This document shows positions 30,801-38,565 of a stretch of DNA of 42,147 nucleotides, one piece after another (positions within the stretch are counted from its first letter, which is position 1; every line of letters starts with the position of its first letter). The translations under genes were made by a program, and so were the position numbers. The notes under the pieces were generated by a model that saw nothing but the letters and a program-made list of their open reading frames with translations, was not told the origin of the DNA and ran no database searches. Location of the stretch: assembly GCA_023249305.1 (NCBI GenBank), contig JAHFCU010000018.1:1-42147 (forward strand), given 5' to 3'. The stretch is from Gemmatimonadota bacterium (GTDB taxonomy: Bacteria > Gemmatimonadota > Gemmatimonadetes > Gemmatimonadales > Gemmatimonadaceae).

Positions 30801-31051
30801 TGCTCGTTCTCAAAGACGGGACGGAATGTCGTTCCAGCGTTCGTGGTCTTCCACAGGCCGCCACCGGCCGACGACACGTAATACGTGCGCGACGGGAACG
30901 GAATCCCGGCGACATCCACGATGCGGCCCTGATGGTTGGCTGGGCCAATGTTGCGCCAGCGGAAGCCGGCGATGGTCGTCGAGTCGAGCTGGGCGGCCAA
31001 CGGTGCCGCGGCAGCTGCACTCAGGACAACCAATCTTAGAACGAATCTCAT
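27839..31051 (-). CDS. Secreted Asp-box (sortilin/VPS10-like) propeller protein 2
   Basis: A 1070-residue exported protein with a signal peptide (about 1-20). The first 750 residues carry many Asp-box blades (TTNGGRTW, TVDGGKTW, STDAGETW, SEDGGKTW, TKDGGKTF). It shares the start of the mature chain (FRWRNIGPAN, compare YRNVGPAR) and general plan with the protein at 4534-7626. It differs in having a C-terminal 170-residue region very rich in Gly, Pro, Ala and Arg, interrupted by a short beta segment (DYLVSITVGAQTMKQVLHVERI) and ending in an acidic DDDD tail. The low-complexity part may be a flexible spacer. No catalytic residues are recognised. No Shine-Dalgarno is visible before the ATG at 31051. 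The GH20 gene lies 117 bp upstream in the same direction. Confidence 0.87.
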   Translation of the reverse strand: MRFVLRLVVLSAAAAAPLAAQLDSTTIAGFRWRNIGPANHQGRIVDVAGIPFPSRTYYVSSAGGGLWKTTNAGTTFRPVFENEHVASGGMIAIAPSDTNTVYYGTGEPNSRNSMSPGNGIWKTTNGGRTWEFIGLKETQHIGRVVVDPNNKDIAYVAALGAAWTINKERGLYKTVDGGKTWQLKKFINDSTGFVDVQLDPRDARVVWASSYQRLRGPYFLQSGGKGSALWKSTDAGETWTEVKGGGFPETMKGRISIAIALSKPDVMYAMVEADTNPNPKKDPAVKAQKSPSGLYRSEDGGKTWEKRSDENVRPFYYSQVRVAPNNPDRVFWSSTPVKYSNDGGKTAGNATAGIHVDHHAMWIDPKDPQHIVVGNDGGVSQTWDGGGNWDAGNQLPVGQYYNVSFDNAIPYTVCGGAQDNGTWCGPSRRKQGAITNSMWFTYNGGDGFVSAQDPSNPDIIYGESQGGNIGRYRVSTGERTALVKPSWRPRYTQWEDSILVDRPDTTKPMSKEQAKRQAALRVGQKKDSVDTDLRWNWNTPFFISPHNPQVMYFGASRVLKSTKQGDDMFFVSPDLSYADTVKIRVSTKTTGGITTDATGAETFGTIVSLNESPLRPGILYAGTDDGRLWSSWNDGGSWNEHTKNVTGVPVGTYVSRIEPSHYDSLTFYVTYDNHRRGDFAPYVFMTKDGGKTFASISGNLPTGGPDYAYVVREDPKNQNLLFVGTDVGAYASLDKGKSWQKFMTGLPATPVMDLAVHPRDGELIAATHGRGFWIVDINALQQMDAAVVAKAAHLFKPRPAFQWGEKPFGGESVGQKLFQVPSAQYGAEIVYKLATANAGQVKVVIQDASGDTLRTLNGAGAAGINRVTWDFRGKAPPSPKLTPAEVRDSINNIRKIIVALDSIEKEGTMPKPILDRVRTGLTGGPDAMQAMITQFAAFGGGGGGFGGGQAGRWQDRPGETPAAAPGAGGPGRGGNRPAPGAGESGGAAPDQNQLMSVFQAIGGRGAGGMAAMFGGGGRRGGGGAPFVGTGDYLVSITVGAQTMKQVLHVERISGGGGGGFPFDDDDGRDP

Positions 31052-31168
31052 AAAAGTGAGGGCTGAAGGAAGCAGGGTAGCATCACGAACACATCACACG
31101 GCCAATTACGCCGCGCACATCTATAGTGTTGGGGGCGAAGGCCCAGTACGGGCATTCACTTGATCCGC

Positions 31169-33232
31169 TTAGTGCGGCATGCTCGCCGGAATGCCCATCC
31201 GCTCCGGCGGCGGGACCTTCCTGGTGCGGCCGAACTCGCGCCGGGCCGCATCGGCCATCTGCGAACGAGTCCACCACAATTGAATCGCGGCATCGTACCG
31301 CCCAAGCACATTGTGCAGCCAGTATGGGCGATTCTCGGCCCGCCAACTCTTCTCATAGAGTTCGCGACCGAGGACATACGCTTCACGCATGGTTTGCAGG
31401 CGGCCATTGATGCCGGAGATGTCCGAGAGGTCCACCCAGGTCACGGGCGTCGTGCGGGCCGGATCAATGGCGGCGGCGTAGGCCTTCACCATCTCGTCGG
31501 CGAACTGGAACTTCATGCCGATGAGATCTAGGCGGCGCGCCCCCATGTCCATTGCGTCGAGCGCGTCCTGCTCACGCAGCTGCGGCTGAAGCCGGCGCGC
31601 CTGGGCGATGAGCACCGAGGCCGATTCCGCATGGATACGCAACTCGGGCGCAGCGACGCGCATTTTCTTGGCGATTTCCATTCCCTCGGGCGAGTACGGG
31701 TCCACCCAGTAGAGGAAATCGTGTCCGTTGCCAGCGCCGGCTTTCGAAATAGCAGCGTGCGCCATCATCAGGTGCTGCTGCGCAGCGTCAATCTTGCCGG
31801 TGGTGTCGCCATGGAACTGCAGGCCGAACGAACGCTGGTAGTCAGGAATGGACGACTCCCCCTTCTGCCACGACGCCGCGGCGCCGAACAGCACGCCGTA
31901 CCACGTCATATTGAAGATCTCCTCGCCGTCGTCGCCCCAGCTGGTGTTGAGCATGCCGGTGGAACCGAGTTTCTGACCGTCGCGCACGAACCCCTGAATG
32001 TTCTTGAGCGCCGTGTTGTTGTCGGGGTAGGTCATGGACCAGTTGCTCACACCGGGCGCGACCCATGTCTGCATACCGATGCCGCTGAATGGCGTGAGTG
32101 ATCGCTCGAAGCCGCTGGTGCTCCAGTAGTTCCACGCGACGGCGATCATGTCCCTCGGCAGAGAGCCCACGAGGTTGGGCGACTTCTCGGCGATATCGGC
32201 CCAGAAGAGAAACGTCTTCTTGCTTCCCTGCGCTCGGAGGGAACGCTCGATGTCGCCGAGGAACTTCAGGTACACCGGACCGATGCCATCCTTGGTGACG
32301 GCCTCCTTCGTCTGGCCCTTGCCGAGTTCGAAGGTCTCGTCGGCGCCGAGGTGCACGAACTGCGACGGGAAGAGTGAGTCAATCTCGGCGAACCAGCGCC
32401 GGATGATGTTCATGGACTCCGGCTGGCCAGGCGCGAGCACGTGGCCGTGCGGTGTCTCAGCCACCGTGTTGTAGATCTCGTACTTGAGTGCGTGATGCAG
32501 ATGGCCGAACGCCTCCTGCTCGGGGATGATCTCGATGTGGAAGGGCTTGGCGTAGGCGACGAGTTCCTTCACCTGCTCGCGGGTCATCGCGCCGCCCGGC
32601 GGCCCGACAAGCGGATCGCTGTCGTACGCGAGCGTGTGCTCGTAGTACGGTGAATACGCATTCATCTTATAGGCGGCAATGGTGCGGATGATGTGCTTCT
32701 GGAAGTCGAGCGAAGGGACCGGGCCGCGCGAGAGGTCGTCGTGGAAGCCGCGCCAGCGCATGGCCGGCCAATCGCGAACGACGCCTGTTTGGACCGACAT
32801 GGCGCCGGGATGGCCGGTGATGAGTTGCTTTGCGGTCTGCGCACCGTAGAAGACGCCGGCGGCGGACGCGCCAATGACCTTGATCGCCTTGGCTTCGGCG
32901 ACGACGATGTAGCCTTCGTCGGTCATTTCCTTGCTGAAGTCGAGTTTCTTGGCGGAGAGCAATGTCTTCGCCTCGGCGTCCGAGGTGCGCAGCAACCGGA
33001 TGGTAAGTGCGCCGGCGGTGCTGACCTTGCCGCCGCGTTCCTTCACGGCAGCCGCGAGTTCGGTCGCGGCAAACTTGTCGTTCTTGTCGGTGCCGGCGGT
33101 AACGGCAATCGCGCCGGTAAGCTTGACGGCAGGGCCGGCGGTGAACTCTCGGGGAACGGGGATAAGCCGTGGCGCTTGGGCAGCCAAGGCGATGGGGAGG
33201 GCGACGAGGATGGCGAGGCAGGCGCGCTTCAT
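31169..33232 (-). CDS. Family 20 beta-N-acetylhexosaminidase
   Basis: A 687-residue exported enzyme that removes terminal N-acetylhexosamine using the substrate acetamido group. A signal peptide (1-18) is followed by an N-terminal GH20b-like domain (about 20-150) and the TIM barrel. The catalytic pair Asp298-Glu299 lies in HLGADETFELG, preceded by the family elements RWRGFHDD (159-166) and IIPEQEAFGHLHHAL (235-249). The C-terminal 200 residues are helical and not recognised. The ATG at 33232 begins the signal peptide; the longer open frame upstream is rejected as it would overlap the promoter of the divergent gene at 33362. Chitin, peptidoglycan fragments or glycoproteins could be the substrate. 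Confidence 0.9.
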   Translation of the reverse strand: MKRACLAILVALPIALAAQAPRLIPVPREFTAGPAVKLTGAIAVTAGTDKNDKFAATELAAAVKERGGKVSTAGALTIRLLRTSDAEAKTLLSAKKLDFSKEMTDEGYIVVAEAKAIKVIGASAAGVFYGAQTAKQLITGHPGAMSVQTGVVRDWPAMRWRGFHDDLSRGPVPSLDFQKHIIRTIAAYKMNAYSPYYEHTLAYDSDPLVGPPGGAMTREQVKELVAYAKPFHIEIIPEQEAFGHLHHALKYEIYNTVAETPHGHVLAPGQPESMNIIRRWFAEIDSLFPSQFVHLGADETFELGKGQTKEAVTKDGIGPVYLKFLGDIERSLRAQGSKKTFLFWADIAEKSPNLVGSLPRDMIAVAWNYWSTSGFERSLTPFSGIGMQTWVAPGVSNWSMTYPDNNTALKNIQGFVRDGQKLGSTGMLNTSWGDDGEEIFNMTWYGVLFGAAASWQKGESSIPDYQRSFGLQFHGDTTGKIDAAQQHLMMAHAAISKAGAGNGHDFLYWVDPYSPEGMEIAKKMRVAAPELRIHAESASVLIAQARRLQPQLREQDALDAMDMGARRLDLIGMKFQFADEMVKAYAAAIDPARTTPVTWVDLSDISGINGRLQTMREAYVLGRELYEKSWRAENRPYWLHNVLGRYDAAIQLWWTRSQMADAARREFGRTRKVPPPERMGIPASMPH

Positions 33233-33325
33233 ATAGTAGGGAAGACGAGGGAGTGGGAGCAGCGAATTGAATGTCGTCGCGGTCGGGAGAGGACGCCAGC
33301 GGCGCGGCTTGTTGGTCGGTGCCGA

Positions 33326-33354
33326 CTTGCGCGCCTGCACTTTGTAACGTAAAG
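33326..33354 (+). promoter_or_regulatory. Promoter with predicted leaderless start
   Basis: TTGCGC (33326-33331) and TAAAGT (33349-33354) are exactly 17 bp apart. The ATG at 33362 lies 7 bases after the -10 box, where transcription should begin. There is no Shine-Dalgarno sequence, so the transcript probably starts at the start codon. Confidence 0.55.
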
Positions 33355-33361
33355 TAGATCC

Positions 33362-33802
33362 ATGTCCCGGGCGCTGCAGCACCAGCCGACCGCCGTGGAG
33401 AAGTACTTCTTCACGTCGCTGTACTACCCGCGCGGTCCATTCGACGTCGTCTGGTGGTGGGAGCGGCGACGGCTGACCTACAATGCCTGCGTGGGAGCGG
33501 CCGGAGTGCTGTCGCTGGTCGCGCTGGTGATTCTTGATCCGGCGCCCGAGTCGGCGATGCGCGACTTTGGCCTGTTGATCGGCGTCGGCATATACGGCGT
33601 GATGGCCAACGTCTGCTACACGCTTGGATGGGTGGCCGACCTGCTGCTACGGCGCCTTCTTGGCATCCGCGCGCCCGACATCGGACCAGTGCTGTTGCGC
33701 TACGGCTTCGTCTTCTCGATCGGACTGAGCCTGCTTCCGATTCCCGTGGCTGTGATTGGGCGGGTCATGATGGCGCTGTTCGGGCCAAGCGGGCCACAGT
33801 AG
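33362..33802 (+). CDS. Small membrane protein of unknown function
   Basis: Not recognised. The 146-residue product has a polar N-terminus with an aromatic cluster (EKYFFTSLYYPRGPFDVVWWWERRR, about residues 13-37) and three hydrophobic stretches (about 42-60, 68-92 and 107-137). The basic segment LLLRRLLGIRAPD between the last two suggests a cytoplasmic loop. There is no signal peptide. A promoter with a probable leaderless start precedes it. It diverges from the GH20 gene and is followed on the same strand by the DUF362 gene after 125 bp, which has its own strong ribosome binding site. Confidence 0.75.
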   Translation: MSRALQHQPTAVEKYFFTSLYYPRGPFDVVWWWERRRLTYNACVGAAGVLSLVALVILDPAPESAMRDFGLLIGVGIYGVMANVCYTLGWVADLLLRRLLGIRAPDIGPVLLRYGFVFSIGLSLLPIPVAVIGRVMMALFGPSGPQ

Positions 33803-33927
33803 GACTTCTCACGGGGACAGCAACGGGCGCCGACCCGCGAACGACGCATTGAGGTGCGTGAGCGGCGCTGCCCTGATAGAATTGACCGAGATACACGGCC
33901 CCTCGCCGCCCCCATCCGGGAGGATGC

Positions 33928-34920
33928 ATGGTGCTGCGCGCAGGTGAACTCGGTCGGCGCGACTTCATTCGCGTCGTGACCGCAGGCGTTGCCTTGATTC
34001 CCGCGCTCGGCCCAGCGGGTCTCGCCCAAGTCATCGGGCCGCAGCGCAGCCGCGTGGCGCTCGTGAAGACCGGCGATCGCAAGCGCGGCGTCACCGACGT
34101 GCTCAAGCTGATGGACCTCAGCGGCGTTCGGGGCAAGCGGGTGGTGATCAAGCCGAACTTCAACTCAGCGGACGAAACGCCGGGCTCAACGCACAACGAC
34201 ACGCTCTCGCAGCTCGTGACTGAGCTGCACGAGGCCAACGCCCGGAGCGTCACGCTCGGCGAATCGAGCGGCCCGCCGCGCACGCAGGGGGTCATGCAGC
34301 AGAAGGGCACATTCGACCTTTCGAAGGACTTCCGCTTTGACGTGGTGGACTACGAGCAGATCCCTGAATCGGACTGGGTCGCGTTTCCGAGCGAGCACTG
34401 GCCGCAGGGATTCTCACTGCCGCGGCTCGTCGTGAACGCCGACTATAACGTCTCGACGTGCTGTCTGAAGACGCACGGATTCGGCGGGGTCTTCACGATG
34501 TCGCTCAAGTTGTCGGTGGGACTGACGCCGAAGCCGATCCGTCGCACGATGCATTCGTCACCGGACATGCGGCGCATGATCGCCGAACTCAACACCGGCT
34601 ACCGGCCCGACCTCATTGTGCTCGACGGGATCGTCGCGTTCACGGATGGCGGGCCGTCACGGGGGCAGTTGAAACAGGGTGACGTGATGATCGCAGGCAC
34701 GGATCGCGTGGCGGTGGACGCGGTCGGCTTGGCGATGCTCAAGTATCTGGGCGCGAACCAGGCAATCATGGGACGCAAGATCTTCGAGCAGGAGCAAATG
34801 GCGCGCGCGGTGGAGCTGAAGCTCGGGGTGGAGAGCGCGGACGCGATTGACATCGTGACGCGCGACGCGGAAAGCAAGGCGACGGCGGATTCACTGCGGC
34901 AGATCTTGGCGCAGGGGTAG
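33928..34920 (+). CDS. Tat-exported DUF362 protein
   Basis: A 330-residue protein with a twin-arginine signal (GRRDFIRVV, Arg10-Arg11, hydrophobic stretch to about 33), so it is exported folded. The mature part is a DUF362 domain, seen in VVIKPNFNSADETPGSTH (72-89) and LKTHGFGGVFTMSLKLSVG (180-198). DUF362 proteins are often fused to ferredoxins, but no iron-sulfur motif of the CxxCxxC type is present; only a CC pair lies before LKTH. Tat export hints at a bound cofactor. The start is well supported by GGGAGG 5 bases before the ATG at 33928. It converges on the C45 hydrolase gene and a long hairpin separates them. The molecular function is unknown. Confidence 0.85.
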   Translation: MVLRAGELGRRDFIRVVTAGVALIPALGPAGLAQVIGPQRSRVALVKTGDRKRGVTDVLKLMDLSGVRGKRVVIKPNFNSADETPGSTHNDTLSQLVTELHEANARSVTLGESSGPPRTQGVMQQKGTFDLSKDFRFDVVDYEQIPESDWVAFPSEHWPQGFSLPRLVVNADYNVSTCCLKTHGFGGVFTMSLKLSVGLTPKPIRRTMHSSPDMRRMIAELNTGYRPDLIVLDGIVAFTDGGPSRGQLKQGDVMIAGTDRVAVDAVGLAMLKYLGANQAIMGRKIFEQEQMARAVELKLGVESADAIDIVTRDAESKATADSLRQILAQG

Positions 34921-34932
34921 AGAAAGTCGGTA

Positions 34933-34988
34933 AGCACGTCACCCGCGGCGGCCGACATCCAGACGTCAGCCGCTGCGGGCGACGTGCT
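34933..34988. terminator. Long bidirectional hairpin between DUF362 and C45 hydrolase genes
   Basis: Two 20-nt arms (34933-34952 and 34969-34988) pair along their length with one A-C mismatch and one G-U wobble around a 16-nt loop. ATTTG follows on the + strand. It lies 12 bp after the DUF362 stop and 14 bp from the stop of the convergent gene, which suits a shared terminator. Confidence 0.75.
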
Positions 34989-35002
34989 ATTTGACGACTC
35001 GG

Positions 35003-36415
35003 CTACTTGTTCGCGGCCGAGTCCCCGATGCTGAAGACAGTCCACGGGCCACTGGGGACGTCGCGCACGAGCCCCTTTGCCCAGTCGTACTCCGGGTGCT
35101 TCGCGTGCCACGCATCGGCCTTGAAGTCTGGTGCACACGGGCGTCCGACGGCGGCCCACATCTGCAGCTTTGAAATCATCGTCGCGTCGGCCACCTTGGC
35201 TTGCGCAGTGCCACCCGGGAAGTACGGTCCCCAATCCCACTCGGGGACGCCGCGCGGCGAGTCCTCGACCGTACCGCACAAGCTGCGTTCCGTCGGACCG
35301 TCGCGCTTCTCGATGACATCGTACTTGTCGGCCTCGAAGCGCTTGCCCGCCTCGGCGTCAATCTTCCCCTTGAACTCGGCCATCAACTGCTCCCACCGCG
35401 TGCGACGTGCGTTGGGTGAGCTGCCCTTCTTGGTGTAGTCGAAGTTGGTTTCTTCCTTGGCGAGCTTGGGCTTCACGGGGAAGTTCGATCCGATGAAGTA
35501 GCCGTTCATCGTGCGATCCACGGTGTGGTTCTTGAGTCCCAGTTCAAGCAACGCGATCTCGCCCGTCTTATTGTCACCGACAAGCCAGTCGTTCGCGTAC
35601 CCGCCGTTGTTGCGTTCGGTCATGATGCGCACGAAGTCGCCGATGGAATCGGCGTACTGCATGGCTTTGCGGGCGCGGAAGAACTCCGGCGTGCCACTCG
35701 TGTCCCAACCCGCGAAGCCCGTGATGGTCGTTTCGGTGACGACGATGCCTGCATCGTTGATGCCGAAGTCGTCATCGCTGATGATCACGCCCGGCAATCC
35801 GTCCATCAGGATGCGGTGCCCGCTGGACGGCTTGATGTCGAACACGATGTTCCAGCGCGCGCCGGTGACGTAGTTCGTCCACGCGTTGTGTCCGATGACG
35901 ATCTTGTGGTCGGTAGTCCAGTCACCGGTGGCAATGAAGGCGCTGCAGTTGCCGGGCGCCTTGGCAGATGCGGGCTTACCCTGTTGCTTGTCAAGCCACG
36001 GTACGTAGTAGCCGGGAAGCTCTTCAATGGCGTTCAGCGCGACGATATCCCAGCGATCGGCGACGACGTTCTTGGCCTTGAGTCCCTCGACGATGCCATC
36101 AAGCTCGACCCGATACTCACTGTCAATGCCCGGCCATAGCATCTTCTCGGCGGCGTTCCGATAGAACGACCAGTCGCGCTTGGTATCGTGCAACAGGAGG
36201 GGTTTGGTGACACGCAGGTGATCGTCAATCTCGGTCGCGAGCACGTAGCCGTGCTGGAACCCGACCTGCGACGGCGTGCCCTCGAGGTGGACGTAAATCC
36301 AGCCGGCGCGTTCAAACCGTGAACTGCCGGCGAGCCGAGGATCGGTTGTTGGCTCTTTCTTGCATGCCGACACGGCGGTGACGAAAGCGAGGGTGATAAT
36401 GGCGAGGCGGCGCAT
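35003..36415 (-). CDS. C45/phospholipase B-like N-terminal-nucleophile hydrolase, lipoprotein
   Basis: A 470-residue protein with a lipoprotein signal (lipobox VSAC, Cys18), so it is probably anchored in the envelope. It resembles the C45 (acyl-CoA:6-aminopenicillanic acid acyltransferase) and phospholipase B-like group of Ntn hydrolases. Evidence is the GTPSQVGFQHGY segment (46-57), the candidate autoprocessing nucleophile Cys157 in GNCSAFIATGDWT, and the downstream KIVIGHNAWTNY and ISDDDFGINDAGIVVTETTI stretches. These enzymes cut or transfer amide or ester bonds; the substrate here is unknown. AAGGAGC lies 7 bases before the ATG at 36415. It is 35 bp downstream of the DsbB-propeller fusion and probably in one operon with it. 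Confidence 0.8.
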   Translation of the reverse strand: MRRLAIITLAFVTAVSACKKEPTTDPRLAGSSRFERAGWIYVHLEGTPSQVGFQHGYVLATEIDDHLRVTKPLLLHDTKRDWSFYRNAAEKMLWPGIDSEYRVELDGIVEGLKAKNVVADRWDIVALNAIEELPGYYVPWLDKQQGKPASAKAPGNCSAFIATGDWTTDHKIVIGHNAWTNYVTGARWNIVFDIKPSSGHRILMDGLPGVIISDDDFGINDAGIVVTETTITGFAGWDTSGTPEFFRARKAMQYADSIGDFVRIMTERNNGGYANDWLVGDNKTGEIALLELGLKNHTVDRTMNGYFIGSNFPVKPKLAKEETNFDYTKKGSSPNARRTRWEQLMAEFKGKIDAEAGKRFEADKYDVIEKRDGPTERSLCGTVEDSPRGVPEWDWGPYFPGGTAQAKVADATMISKLQMWAAVGRPCAPDFKADAWHAKHPEYDWAKGLVRDVPSGPWTVFSIGDSAANK

Positions 36416-36450
36416 AAGATGCTCCTTCCATTGAAAGTGGAGCGGGTGAA

Positions 36451-38010
36451 TCAGTGTTTGTTTGTGGCGTTCAGTGTTATTTCGACGGCGGGCTTGGTTG
36501 GTCGGGCAACGACATTGACGGTGCCGTCCTCGCTGACGACGTAGAGATCGTCGCCTCTTGCCGCGAGGCCGACAGGTTTGGTAAGACCGGGAATTACGTG
36601 GGCACTGACCACCCGATGCGTCGTAAGATCGAGCGTCAGCAGCGTGCCAAAGGACGCACTCACGGCGTACAGCTGGCCAGCAACGACCGTCGCTCCTGTG
36701 ACCATGTACTCGCCGAGGGAGCGGTCCTTGCCGAGCGTGAGACCCGACTCTTTGGCCAACGTAGGCACGAACTCCGCGGACAGCGTGAGGTCCTTGCGGT
36801 CGAAGCGCGACACGACCATCCGCTTGGCGACGTTGTTGGGCACCGTGACTGTGTACACCGAACTCGACGCCGGGTCGTACGCGGCGGACATGATGTACAG
36901 CATGCGTGCGCGCACGGTGCCGAAGCGCAACCTCGATACTTCGTCGAACTTATCGCGCGACGCGAGGAAATAGCGGAAGTTCGAGTCGGCGTTCGCCTTG
37001 TCGTTGGGCTTGAGCACGACGTAGCTCTTGTTCTCGCCGACGGCGATAAGTTCGCCCTTGTCGAGGAACGCAACGCCGGCGAAGCGGCCAAGGTCCACGG
37101 AATAGCCGGCGTCCACGATGGTATAACGGTCGAGCTTGCTGAGTGTGCTGTCGGTCAGGTACACACCGGTCGCCGTCGTCACGAGGAACCGGCTCGTGGC
37201 GGCATCATAGGCGAAATCGGTGGGCGGGCTGTCGAGTGTGACACCAATGTGCAGCCGCTCCTTCACGACGAGCGACGTGAGGCTTGCAATGGGGCCTTTC
37301 GCTGGATCGGCGATCGCCTGGGCAAGGTCTGGCTTGTCAACCGCCCACCGGCCACGGAAGGCGAGCTTGATCGGCGGTTTCCACTCCTCAGCCGACCAGT
37401 GCCAGTACTTCGGATTGAACGAGAAGCGAATCGGATCGCTCTGGCCCATGAAGGGCGGAGGTCCGGTGCTCGCGAAAGCCTGCACGACGTTCGCGGCCAC
37501 TACGACCACGAACGCGCAGCCAGCAACGCGTTCCAGTGTGGTCAATGTGCGAACGCCCGCGTTGAGTTGGTTCGGCCGCACGAGCAACAGCAACGCGCCC
37601 ATCGCGAGCACGCATACCCAGTAGGTGAACAATGCCCACGTGTAGGTATGCGCTCCCATGATTTCCAGGCTGAAGCCTTGGCCAATGTCGCGCGCACCGT
37701 GCATGCCGACATGACGCAGGCCCATGAGCATGCCCCATGCGGCAATCAGCACCGCCATGCCGACGTACTTTGGTTTTGGCCCGTAGCGCAGTACGAAGAG
37801 CCCGACGAGCGAGATGAGCAGCATCCCGATGCGCTGTTCCCAGCACATCACGCACGGTGAATCACCGCGTACGAAGCCGAGGTAGAAGACGGCGATGCCG
37901 ACGGCGACGACGGTGAGGAAGAGCACCGCGAGGGCTGTGATCGTGAACACGGTATCGCGATCGGCGGATGGCGACCGAACACCCGGGACCATCGACGGAG
38001 AATCAGTCAT
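36451..38010 (-). CDS. DsbB-like disulfide oxidoreductase fused to a beta-propeller-like domain
   Basis: A 519-residue inner-membrane protein. The first 185 residues resemble DsbB, which re-oxidises DsbA with quinone. They have about five hydrophobic segments and a CxxC at Cys53/Cys56 (PCVMCWEQRIGML), as in DsbB. The second periplasmic cysteine pair of DsbB is not seen: the loop around 100-122 (GMHGARDIGQGFSLEIMG) has no cysteine, and later cysteines (133 and about 166) fall in membrane segments. From about 190 to the end lies a soluble, beta-rich, WD40/YVTN-like region without cysteines (VTTATGVYLTDSTLSKLDRY, LVVKERLHIG), presumably periplasmic. A tiny membrane-protein gene ends 2 bp upstream and the C45 hydrolase follows 35 bp downstream. 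Confidence 0.8.
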   Translation of the reverse strand: MTDSPSMVPGVRSPSADRDTVFTITALAVLFLTVVAVGIAVFYLGFVRGDSPCVMCWEQRIGMLLISLVGLFVLRYGPKPKYVGMAVLIAAWGMLMGLRHVGMHGARDIGQGFSLEIMGAHTYTWALFTYWVCVLAMGALLLLVRPNQLNAGVRTLTTLERVAGCAFVVVVAANVVQAFASTGPPPFMGQSDPIRFSFNPKYWHWSAEEWKPPIKLAFRGRWAVDKPDLAQAIADPAKGPIASLTSLVVKERLHIGVTLDSPPTDFAYDAATSRFLVTTATGVYLTDSTLSKLDRYTIVDAGYSVDLGRFAGVAFLDKGELIAVGENKSYVVLKPNDKANADSNFRYFLASRDKFDEVSRLRFGTVRARMLYIMSAAYDPASSSVYTVTVPNNVAKRMVVSRFDRKDLTLSAEFVPTLAKESGLTLGKDRSLGEYMVTGATVVAGQLYAVSASFGTLLTLDLTTHRVVSAHVIPGLTKPVGLAARGDDLYVVSEDGTVNVVARPTKPAVEITLNATNKH

Positions 38011-38012
38011 GG

Positions 38013-38180
38013 TCAGTAGTTCAGGCCGGGGAGGATGCCCGAGCGCGTGGCCAGCGTGAACAAGAAGATCATCAGCACAGTGCTGACGACCAGCACTCGG
38101 AACGCGGCGCGTTCCCGCTCGGGCTTGCGTAGCACAAGCAGGGCGGTGATCAGGATCAACAGCAGATTGAGGAATTCCAC
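38013..38180 (-). CDS. Tiny two-helix membrane protein upstream of the DsbB fusion
   Basis: Not recognised. From the GTG at 38180 it encodes 55 residues: EFLNLLLILITALLVLRKPE (helix 1 ending in a basic anchor), a charged loop, then a second helix (FRVLVVSTVLMIFLFTLAT). A purine-rich AAGAGCGAG lies upstream of this start. An in-frame GTG at 38225 would add 15 Pro/Arg-rich residues, which is less likely. The stop lies 2 bp before the DsbB fusion start, so the two are co-translated or at least co-transcribed. Confidence 0.6.
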   Translation of the reverse strand: MEFLNLLLILITALLVLRKPERERAAFRVLVVSTVLMIFLFTLATRSGILPGLNY

Positions 38181-38259
38181 GACGGCGCTCGCTCTTGGGG
38201 GGCCGATACGCGGGATGGCGGCCACCGAACGTGGTCGCCAGGAGAATGTTGGAGTCGGC

Positions 38260-38406
38260 CTACAGTTTCATCAACCCCAGCGTCACGAGGATCGGAATGA
38301 TCACCGCCACGATCGCCTCGCCGGCGATGAACCCCGACGCGGTGGCAATCGCATAGCGCGTGTGCGAGTCGGCGAACGTCAGCGGGCTTGTGCGGAACGG
38401 GGCCGC
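38260..38406 (-). pseudogene. C-terminal remnant of an OPT-family oligopeptide transporter
   Basis: On the minus strand, 48 in-frame codons before the TAG at 38260-38262 encode FADSHTRYAIATASGFIAGE followed by AIVAVIIPILVTLG, the kind of sequence that ends OPT transporters (the last helices with the ASGxIAGEA signature). A TGA at 38407-38409 cuts this frame upstream, and no continuation was found in the other minus-strand frames up to the YchF-like gene. No start codon fits. The full gene would need about 600 more residues, so this looks like the tail of a deleted gene. Confidence 0.6.
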
Positions 38407-38565
38407 TCACAACAGAACCTCCGCTTGATCCCGAAGAAGGTAGCGCGCGCCGAGGCGACGCGACACCGCGGTGTTGTTCACGGGTACGACAGCGGCCGCT
38501 CGAAAACCACCGCAGCGCACGGAGGCGCGCTGGCAATTCTGCCGCGCTCTTCCGAAATTTCACCT

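Noticed and set aside
36454-37860. 468-codon plus-strand open frame opposite the DsbB fusion
   Set aside because: It is rich in Arg, Glu and His without domain motifs, while the minus strand shows the CxxC membrane domain.
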